The position numbers and the translations under genes were made by a program. Positions 51,916 to 61,500 of a DNA stretch of 64,000 nucleotides are shown piece by piece. The stretch lies in the NCBI GenBank assembly GCA_019058315.1, contig JAHPZH010000001.1:1347218-1411217 (forward strand), in the 5' to 3' direction. The notes beneath the pieces are model-generated. The model was not told the origin of the DNA and ran no database searches. It saw only the letters and a program-made list of their open reading frames with translations. Positions within the stretch are counted from its first letter, which is position 1; every line of letters begins with the position of its first letter. This stretch comes from Candidatus Helarchaeota archaeon (GTDB taxonomy: Archaea > Asgardarchaeota > Lokiarchaeia > Helarchaeales > RDOG01).

Positions 51916-52236
51916 TCAAAATATTATACTTAATAGAATCATTAAAACAAAGGAAGTTAATATAACAAAGGTTGTAGTCCCTCTATAGCCTACTTCAGTT
52001 TCAACAGGAACAATATCGGTTTTGAATCCATCAATTTCTGATGGTATAATATCATTTGGATCTAATTTATTTTTACGAACTTTTTTCTTAACAAGAACTG
52101 AAAAACAGGGTTCTCCAGTATCTTTACCCCCTACTTCTTTAGTTCCTATCGATACTTGTAATACATTTGGGTATTTCATTAATTTATCTTGGATTCTTTT
52201 CTTCTCTTGTCGGTATTTCGCTATTTCAGTTACCAT
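51916..52236 (-). CDS. Small protein with protease-prodomain-like module and C-terminal membrane anchor
   Basis: 106 residues from the ATG at 52236, supported by GGTGA just upstream (the longer frame to 52248 begins inside that site). Residues 1-80 have the pattern PNVLQVSIGTKEVGGKDTGEP, FSVLVKKKV, DIIPSEIDGFKTDIVPVE, as seen at the front of some trypsin-like proteases (NAL1-like). Here no protease follows. The C-terminus is one membrane helix (TTTFVILTSFVLMILLSII). It could be a tail-anchored inhibitor or binding module. Its neighbour is the DUF2085 protein, 31 bases on. Confidence 0.55.
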   Translation of the reverse strand: MVTEIAKYRQEKKRIQDKLMKYPNVLQVSIGTKEVGGKDTGEPCFSVLVKKKVRKNKLDPNDIIPSEIDGFKTDIVPVETEVGYRGTTTFVILTSFVLMILLSIIF

Positions 52237-52438
52237 ATTTTTCACCAAATAAAAATAATAAATGTATATAATAATTATATCTACTTTGTTTTAACTTAAA
52301 TTAATTATTCATGCTTTTGACAACCCAAAATATTTTATAATTTCCCTTCATATTAACACATTTAATTATTGAAAATAAAGTATATTTTTTAAGATTATAT
52401 AAAAATCTACGAACCCTAAAGTTAGGAGTAGTAATATA

Positions 52439-53644
52439 ATGCCTAAAGGTCTTGAAGTTAAAAGTTTTGATGATAAATGGACAGCTTTTAAAGAAAGAGG
52501 TAAAGAGCTAGAAAAAATTCAAGAATTATTTATTTCTTATTATGAGTGGTATCTTTGGGATTGTGCAGCAGATGATTTAACAGGAGATGGAAAAGCGGAA
52601 GTTGTTGGGGCGAGTGAAGATTCTACGTTAAGAGTTGTTGATGGTAATAACAAAGAATTATGGAGTAAAAATTTCCATAGGGCAGTATTTTTCTGTAAAA
52701 TAGCTGATTTAAATAAAGATGGTAATAAAGAAGTCATATGTGGAGGAGTTGAAGGTAAAGTCTTTGTTTTTGATAAGTCCGGAAATCCGAAATGGGAAAC
52801 AGATATTGGGAAATGGATATATGAAGCACAGATTGCGGATATAACAGGTGATGGAAAATTAGAAATTATAGCAGTTAGTAGAGATAAAACAATTAGAGTT
52901 ATTGATTGTGAAGGAAATGAGCTATGGCAACAAAAATTTAAGAGATATGTGAAACATTGTGGTTCTGGGGATATTAAAGGAGATGGAAAGCTTGAAGTTA
53001 TTGGTTCAGATGATGACAAATTTTTAAAAATCTTTGATAATAAAGGGAATGAGCTATGGGAATTCCAATTTACATTAATGCCTCCAGATGCAATGATTGA
53101 AGTAAGATCAGATGTTGTTTTTGAAACAGGTGATTTGACAAAAGATGGGAAAGAAGAAATCGTTGCAGGAAGTGATGATTCTTACCTACGCGTATTTGAT
53201 GGAAATGGAAAAGAATTATGGAATTATAAGTTCGAAGGTGCGGTTCATACCATATCAATTACAGATATTAATGGGGATGGAAATTTAGAAGTTATAGTTG
53301 GTGCTGAACCAGAATTGGATCCAGAGGGCAAAGCTACGGAAAAAACTAAGAATTTAATTGTTTTTGATAACACTGGAAAAATATTATGGGCTAAAAAATT
53401 CGATGGTGGAGTGTTTTGCTCAACAATCGGTGATGTTAATAAGGACGGAAAACCTGAATTAATTGTAGGAACTCAGACCTCTTTTATAGGCATCTTTGAT
53501 AAAGATGGAAATGATTTAGGACACTATAAATTTGATAATTACGTTAGAAAAATTGCTTTGGGAGATATTGACGGCGATGGACAATTAGAAATAATAGGAG
53601 CTTCGAGAGATCACACCATTCGTGCATTAAAATATAAAAAATAA
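52439..53644 (+). CDS. Cytosolic FG-GAP/VCBS-type beta-propeller protein
   Basis: A 401-residue protein of seven full repeats plus a partial eighth, each of about 44 residues: xxADxxxDGKxEVxxGxxDxxLRVFDxxGKELW. Each carries a calcium-binding-type D-x-N/T-x-D-G loop (DLTGDGK, DLNKDGN, DITGDGK and so on). The last repeat is completed by the N-terminal strand, the usual velcro closure of a propeller. FG-GAP repeats are normally extracellular, but there is no signal peptide or anchor here, so a cytosolic role is likely. A GGAGTAGTAATATA site precedes the ATG. The partner is unknown. Confidence 0.82.
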   Translation: MPKGLEVKSFDDKWTAFKERGKELEKIQELFISYYEWYLWDCAADDLTGDGKAEVVGASEDSTLRVVDGNNKELWSKNFHRAVFFCKIADLNKDGNKEVICGGVEGKVFVFDKSGNPKWETDIGKWIYEAQIADITGDGKLEIIAVSRDKTIRVIDCEGNELWQQKFKRYVKHCGSGDIKGDGKLEVIGSDDDKFLKIFDNKGNELWEFQFTLMPPDAMIEVRSDVVFETGDLTKDGKEEIVAGSDDSYLRVFDGNGKELWNYKFEGAVHTISITDINGDGNLEVIVGAEPELDPEGKATEKTKNLIVFDNTGKILWAKKFDGGVFCSTIGDVNKDGKPELIVGTQTSFIGIFDKDGNDLGHYKFDNYVRKIALGDIDGDGQLEIIGASRDHTIRALKYKK

Positions 53645-53718
53645 TAATAATTTTTTTGATAAAATGTAATTCATTTCCAATAATATTTTATTCATTGTAT
53701 TTCATATAGAGGTTTCAA

Positions 53719-54438
53719 ATGGTAATTAATTATTATGCTCTTGATGAATCCAATCTAAAAGAAAATGAAGAAATACAAAGAATCGATAGAAATTTATTAC
53801 TTCTAAAAGCTGCTTGGGTTAAAGAAGTTTATGACGGACTAGATTATATAGAAGGAAATATGAGCGGAGTTCTAATTAAAGGAATTTTAAAAAAATTACA
53901 GAATGTTGTTGATGATATATCTCATGGACTTATAAAAAAAATATATGATTTATTTTTGGCTGATTTAAGAGACAAAACTATAAAACAAATTGATGTTTTT
54001 ATAAAATGCGCTAAATTATATGATGGCTCTAATCTAGATGAATTGATGGAAAAATATACGAAAGAGTATCTCAAATATGATCTAACTTATAAGTCTTGTA
54101 TGAAAAAACATCAAAAATTTAAGGACCTTGAAAATTTTCAAATAAATACTTTTAAACATAGAATTATCCAAACAAATAAAATGATGGCATGTAATGGATG
54201 TGCTAATTCTGATAAAGATATTGTTCGAGAGATTTACAAAGATTATGATACTGCAAAAAGAGAATTATATAAACAAATTGGATATACCCAAAAATCAATA
54301 AATTTAATATTTTCAGATGATTCAATTTTAAAAGTTAACCCCATTATTAAACGCCCTGTTTTAGATGTTCTTCGTATGGGTTATGAATACGCAGTAAATC
54401 ATCTAATTTCAAATTTGAAAGAAATTTTTAATAAATAA
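53719..54438 (+). CDS. Helical soluble protein of unknown function
   Basis: A 239-residue, mainly helical protein not recognised. It has one CNGCAN motif near residue 155 with a preceding Cys (KSCMKKHQKF), which might bind metal. It begins MVINYYALDESNLKENEEIQ with a GAGG site upstream. It follows the propeller gene by 74 bases on the same strand and may be co-transcribed. No membrane segment or signal is present. Confidence 0.55.
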   Translation: MVINYYALDESNLKENEEIQRIDRNLLLLKAAWVKEVYDGLDYIEGNMSGVLIKGILKKLQNVVDDISHGLIKKIYDLFLADLRDKTIKQIDVFIKCAKLYDGSNLDELMEKYTKEYLKYDLTYKSCMKKHQKFKDLENFQINTFKHRIIQTNKMMACNGCANSDKDIVREIYKDYDTAKRELYKQIGYTQKSINLIFSDDSILKVNPIIKRPVLDVLRMGYEYAVNHLISNLKEIFNK

Positions 54439-54446
54439 CAAAATTT

Positions 54447-55151
54447 CTACCAATTGATTTTTCTTCTATCCTTGAAAAAAAGTCCTGTTGGTCCATCATC
54501 TGGGAGGGTGGCAAGCCACACAATTGTATCAACCCCTTCTTCTACAGTTCTTGGGGCCCAAGCACCTCCCATATCGGTCTTTGTCCAGCCTGGGGATGCA
54601 GAATTTACTAATATATTATATTGTTTTAACCTACTCGCAAGAATTATGTTAAGAGCATTCAATGCGGTTTTAGAAACACGATAACTTGGCCATCCTCCGC
54701 TCATAGAAGATAATTGCCCTAATTCACTAGAAACGTTGACTATTCTCCCATAATTATTTTTTTTCATTAAAGGTATAAATGCTTGAGATACCAATAGAGG
54801 CCCATAAACATTAGTTTCGATTGTTTTGCTAAAGGTTTCTAAGTCAATATCTAAGACTCCTTTACCTTTATCAATATTAATACCAGCATTATTTATTAAA
54901 ATATCCAATTCCCCAAATTTTTTTTCAATATTTTGATGTGCTTTTTTTATGCTTTCTTGATCAATTACGTCCAATTGTTGGAAAAAAACATTAATTCCTT
55001 CTTTTTTTAAAGATTTACAAGCAGATTTCCCCTTATTTTCATTTCGAGATGTCAAAATTACTTTTATTCCCATTTTTACAAGTTGTCTGACTGTTTCAAA
55101 TCCGATTCCTCTATTTGCTCCAGTAACAAGTGCAATTTTATTATTATTCAT
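54447..55151 (-). CDS. Short-chain dehydrogenase/reductase (SDR)
   Basis: A 234-residue classical SDR. TGANRGIG is at residues 10-17, the Arg after strand 2 (TSRNENKG) suggests NADP(H), NNAG is near 88, the catalytic Ser is in VNVSSE, and the YxxxK pair is in SYRVSKTA. The end PDDGPTGLFFKDRRKINW resembles carbonyl-reductase-like members. The substrate is unknown. It is not close to the SDR at 9046 beyond family level. It is convergent with the unknown gene at 53719, 8 bases apart. Confidence 0.88.
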   Translation of the reverse strand: MNNNKIALVTGANRGIGFETVRQLVKMGIKVILTSRNENKGKSACKSLKKEGINVFFQQLDVIDQESIKKAHQNIEKKFGELDILINNAGINIDKGKGVLDIDLETFSKTIETNVYGPLLVSQAFIPLMKKNNYGRIVNVSSELGQLSSMSGGWPSYRVSKTALNALNIILASRLKQYNILVNSASPGWTKTDMGGAWAPRTVEEGVDTIVWLATLPDDGPTGLFFKDRRKINW

Positions 55152-55544
55152 AATTAATTTTTATCATTTTCCAAAATAATGATATTGATACACATAATTT
55201 TCCGAGAAATTTCTGAATATCAATTTAGTTAGAGAGTTTTTGACATCTATTAGAAGTTTTAGTATGGAATTATCAGTAGCATAGGAAAAAGCTATGCAAG
55301 GGTTATCGTATCAACATTTCGAAATTCAACTACAAGAAGGAAAATATATTACGGTTGTATTGATAACTTAAGGAATTCTAAATCAGTTAACAGTAACTGT
55401 TTTTTAAATTATTCGAATTAGTAAAAAAAATAATCTATTTTCAAACATAAACAATAATATAGGTGAAGAGAGATAACTTTCATACTTTGATATCATTCAA
55501 ATTTTATTTCAAAATATTAAATTCCACTTTATGGAGTGCTAGAA
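55152..55544. other. 393-base control region of the giant surface protein
   Basis: No gene is recognised. It contains a short inverted repeat AACAGT-A-ACTGTT at 55389-55401, several A/T-rich TATA-like stretches, and at its end the GGAG (55533-55536) that serves the TTG start at 55545. An ATG at 55531 is closed by a stop after three codons. Confidence 0.5.
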
Positions 55545-58500
55545 TTGAAAAAAAGTAAAATTTTTAGTTTATCATTCATTATATCAATGATGCTTACTTT
55601 AATTCCTATAATTTATTCTCATTCAACAAGTAAATTACCTATTTGGAATAATTTATCTTTGAATATAGATGAAGAAATTGACTCTTCTGTCTATCTGGTT
55701 GATTGGCAACCCAATGGCACAATTGTATGTAATAAAACAAGTGATGCAAATTACCCAGAATTATGTTATGATGGAGAAGGTGGTGTCATAATTGTATGGC
55801 AAGAATCAAGAGGGGCAACAGATACTGATATTTATGCACAAAAATTGAATTCTACAGGACATATTCAATGGACTTTAGATGGGGTTGCAATATGTAATTA
55901 TAATGGGGATCAATGGTTTCCTATAGCTTGTACCGATGGAGAAGGCGGAGCAATTATCATATGGGAAGATAATCGAGGTACATTTAGTCGTATATATGCA
56001 CAACGAATAAATTCAACTGGACATTTATTATGGACAGCTAATGGAACTTCATTAATGACTGCGGGAGCAATAAGTTTTTATTCACCTAAAATCATATCTG
56101 ACGAAGAGGGCGGAGCTTTTATAACATTTCATAGTTCTGATATTCTTGCTCAAAGAATAAATTCTACTGGAGGTTTATTATGGGGTAATGGTATCACAGT
56201 GTGTTCAGCCAGTGGTAACCAGCAATATCCAACAATATGTTCAGATGAAGCTGGAGGAGTGATAATCACATGGCATGATTATAGAGGAGCTGAAAATGAT
56301 ATTTATGCCCAGAGAATTAATTCAAGTGGAGTTGAATATTGGACAACCAACGGTATTATTGTTTGTAATGCAACAAATTATCAATGGTTCCCTAAAATTG
56401 TGAGTGATGGAAATGGTGGGGCAATAATAACATGGGAAGACGATAGGGAAGGTTCCAGTAATAAAAATATATTTGCACAAAAAATTGATTCATTTGGAAA
56501 TAATGTTTGGCTTAATAATGGGACTCCAATATCTGAAGCAGTAGATGACCAAAGGAGTCCTGAAATATGCAGTGATATGAATGGTGGTGCAGTTATTGTT
56601 TGGAAAGATGACAGGGTAAGTTCAGATGGAGATATCTATGTTCAAAAAATCAATTCAGGAGGGGCAATTGAATGGTCAGCAAATGGATCTATAATATGTA
56701 ATTTACCAGAAGTTCAAGATCTTCAACAAATTTGTAGCGATGGTCAAGGAGGTGCAATAATTACATGGTACGATAGGCGAAGTACTGTAGATTATGATAT
56801 TTATACACAAATTATCGATTCTACTGGAACAATTCAACTCGTTGACAACGGAATAACAATCTGTAATGCGACGGGAACTCAACTTGTTCCAAAGATTGTT
56901 AGCGATATGGAAGGAGGAGCATTCTATACTTGGGCGGATGATAGAGATGGAGATTTTGATATTTATGCATACCATTTACAGAATTTAATAAACGAACCTC
57001 CTAACTCTAATAAACCTCATGATATAATTACTTTTAACTATTCAATAGAAACTATAGATTGGGTATTATGGGATGATTATAAAGAAGGCGAATTTCGTGT
57101 TTGGGTAAATGATAGTAATAATAATTATTATGTTTGGGAAAATTGGACTTCTTGGGTTAATAACACAGAAATTAATGTTGAAATTAATCGATCTGCTTAT
57201 GGTTTATATAATTACACTATCGAATTTTCAGATTCTTTGGGTTTAACTGCCACTGATGAAGTACTAGTTTCATTTATTGAACACAATATTATGATTTGGC
57301 AAGCAAACGGGACACCTATAAATAATCAGGTGTATGATCAGGAACTTGTCGTAGCTTGCTCTGATGGGCAAGGTGGAATTCTCATTGCTTGGCAAGATGA
57401 TCAGACGGGATCCAATGATGATAGAATTTATGCCCAACGAGTCAATTCTAGTGGAGCCCATCTTTGGGGGGCTAATGGAACTCCCATTTGTTCTTTTGCT
57501 GATAATCAGAGGGTTCCAGATATATGCAGTGACGGAAATGGAGGCGCAATTATCGCCTGGCAGGATTTAAGGGCAGGTAATTATGATATTTATGCTCAGC
57601 GAATTAATTCCAGTGGAATAATCCAGTGGACACCTTCAGGTATTCCGATTTGTAACTTGAATGGTGTTCAAAATCAAGTAAAAATTTGTAGCGATGGGGT
57701 TAATGGAGCTTTTATCACTTGGGAGGATTATAGAAGTGGAGGTCCTCCCACCTTTTATGATATTTATGCTCAACGTATTAATTCTAGCGGAGATGTTTAT
57801 TGGACAGCTAATGGAACTTTAATTTGTAATGAAATTAATTCACAAGGAGTAGTAAGAATTATTTACAATGGGGCTAAGAGTGCAATAATTGCTTGGGAAG
57901 ATCTAAGAGCTGGTTCAGGTAATTATGATATATATGCCCAAAAGATCAATTATACCGGAAATACCTTGTGGACTGCTAATGGAACTCCCATAGTTACGGC
58001 TACTGATGCGCAGCAATCTCCTCAATTATGTAACGATGGAAACGAAGGTGCTTTTATAGTTTGGCAAGATCTTAGAAGTGCAAGTTATCTTGATATTTAT
58101 GCCCAGCATATAAACTCAGCGGGAGTAGGGCAATGGACTAGTGATGGTATACCAATTTGCAATGCCAGCGACCATCAATATAATCCACAAATTACTATTG
58201 ACGATAATAATGGTTCAATCATAACATGGTATGATAGAAGATCCGGAAATTATGATATTTATTCTCAACGGATTAGTTTTCAAGGACAAACACTGTGGTC
58301 AGATAATGGAACTCTCATATGTAATTCAGAATATAGTCAATATGATCCTCAAATTTGTCCTGATGGTGCAAATGGTGCATATATTGCATGGTTTGATTAT
58401 AGAGGAGGATCTAATGCCGACATCTTTGCACAGCACGTAAGTTCGGAAGGAATTACCCTATTTGAGGATAATGGTACTGCAATATGCACCGAAGTACTTG

Positions 58501-61500
58501 ATCAGAATAACGTTAGGATTGTTAGTGATGGAATTGGTGGTGTAATTATGGTATGGGAAGATAATAGAAACGGAGGACTCACACCCCATGACATTTTTGC
58601 ACAAAGAGTATTACCTTATCCAGATGATCCCCCAACTTCAAACCACCCAGATGATATTACAACTTCTGTATTAGAAAAAATAACCATTAATTGGAAGCTA
58701 TACGATACATATTATGGCTCTCACTATACTGTTATAGCCAATGATACGAATAATGATTGGTATACGTGGATAGATTGGACGCCATGGGTTACTAATACCT
58801 CCATTAATATTCCAATTAATCGTACTGCTCTTGGAGTTTTTAATTATTCAATACTTTTTAATGATAGCCAAAATAATTATGGCTATGATTTTGTTATTGT
58901 CGAAGTTACGGCCACATCATTTCCATGGGGAAACAATGGCGTAGTAATCAGTAATGCAAGTAATTCGCAACTTACTCCTCAAATGTGTAGTGATATGGCT
59001 GGAGGAGCCATTATTACCTGGTCTGACGCTAGAGATGTAGGAACCCAAGAAGATATTTACGCACAGCACATTAATTCGGCTGGTCAGATATTGTGGGAGT
59101 TGAATGGGACATTGATATCTAATGCAACAAATGCTCAATCCGAGCCAGTTATTTGCAGTGATGGTCAACGAGGAGCTATTATAGCCTGGAGAGATGATAG
59201 GACAACAGTATATGATATTTATGCGCAACGAATAGATGCAAATGGAAATGTATTATGGGCAACGAATGGAATCCCAATATGTACTGCTGATAATCCTCAA
59301 TATAATCCACAAATTATTAACGATGGTATGGGTGGGGCTATTATAGCTTGGGATGATGATAGATCTTCAGATACTGACATATATGCTCAAAAAGTTGATG
59401 CAGACGGAAATATTCAGTGGACACCTAATGGGACTGCGATTTGCACGGCAGAATTTGGTCAAGGTGAGGTTACTCTTAGTAGCGATGGATCTGGAGGGGC
59501 GGTTATCGCTTGGGAAGATTTTAGAAGTGACAGTGATGAAGATATCTATGCACACAGAATTTCCGCTTCTGGAGAATTATTATGGGATAATAACGGTATG
59601 GTAATTTGTAATGAAACAGGAAATCAAATATATGTGGAAGTGGTTAGGTATGGTGAGGAAGATTTTATTTTTGTTTGGATGGATTCAAGAGACATCGCGA
59701 TTTCTGGCTATGATATATATGCACAACGAGTAGGACCGAATGGAAATTCCTTATGGCTATTAAATGGAACACCGGTCTGCACAGATCTGGATAATTCGCA
59801 ATTTCCTAAAATCGCTAGTGATGGGACAAATGGAGTTATTGTTACCTGGGATGATAATAGAGGCACAGACTATGATATATATGCTCAATTAATACTTGAT
59901 AACGGTAATACCGCGTGGGGTGGAAATGGGACGGTTATATGTGATGCTCCTAATAATCAAAGGTATCCTGAAATCTGCATTGATGGCTCTGGTGGTGCAA
60001 TAATTGCATGGTCTGATTATAGAAATAGTAATTATGATATTTATGCACAGGCTATTAATATTGATGCGGTAGAACAATGGATTCGCGATGGCATTCCAAT
60101 TTGTACTTCTGGCGATACACAAGAACAAATTGCAATTATATATGATGGAGTTGATCCAGCTATTATAGCTTGGAGCGATTATAGGGATGGGAGTTATGAT
60201 ATTTATGCTCAAACTACTAGAGCGAACGAACCTCCAACTTCAAATCATCCTGATGATATTAATACAATTGATATCGGACCTGAAACCATTGATTGGATAC
60301 TATATGATGCCATGACTCCAAGTCATTATAGAGTTTTAATAAATGACACCGTTAATGAATATACATGGGTTGACTGGACTCCATGGTCAAGTAATACAAA
60401 TCTTCATGTTCCAATCAATAGAACAATACATACTCCTTATAATGATACATGTCTTGGAATTTTTACTTATATAATACAATATAATGACAGTTTTAATGTA
60501 TGGGGTCAAAACGATTTAGTTAATGTTGCTGTTAAAAAAGGACCAATTCAATGGCAGAATAATGGAACGCCAATAAGCATAGATGTTCAAGATCAATTTT
60601 TAGTAGATCAATGTCTTGATGGAGAGGGGGGAGTAATATTTGTATGGATAGATCAAAGAGATATTGGTACAAGTGGGGAAGACATTTATGCCCAGCGTGT
60701 GAATTCTACAGGACATTATTTGTGGCAAGCAAATGGAACTCCCATCATAACACAGACTAATCCCCAATTTGGGGTTAGTGTTTGCAGCGATGGTTTTGGT
60801 GGGGCAATAATCGCTTGGAATGATCAACGCTATGGAACTGATGACATCTTTGCACAACATATAAATTCGTCTGGACATGTTCAATGGGCAGCCGATGGAG
60901 TTCCTATTTGTACTGAAGATTCTCAGTATCAGCATTTTCCTCAGATCTTTAACGATGGTGAGGGTGGAGCAATTATAATTTGGGAAGATGGAAGATCTTT
61001 CCCCAATACGGATATTTATGGACAACGAATTAATTCAAGTGGTAATATGCTTTGGGCACTAAATGGAACACCTATATCTAATGAAAACGGTGATCAGATA
61101 AATTTTGCAGCAAGCCGCACTGAAGGTGGTGTCGTTGTAGTTTGGGAAGATGGAAGAGCAGAAACTGCCATTTATGTAGATAAAATAGGTTTAGACGGTA
61201 CAAGCCAGTGGATATCGAACGGAACCAAAATTCATAACGCAACTTTGTCCACACAGCCAGAAATATGTTCCGATGGTGCAGGAGGTGCAATTGCTGTTTG
61301 GATTGATGATAGAAACCTAGGGAAAACTGATATGGATATTTTTACGCAAAAAATTGATTCTAGCGGAAATATACAGTGGATAGTTAATGGAACGGTTGTT
61401 AGCAACGCGTTATTGAATCCATCTCTACCTCAGATTGTTAGTGATGGAAACGGCGGTGCAATAATTGCCTGGAATGATGATAGAGACATGTTCACTACTG

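Noticed and set aside
52540..53019. 159-codon minus-strand frame inside the propeller gene
   Set aside because: Shadow of the repeated D-x-D-x-D-G coding pattern on the other strand.
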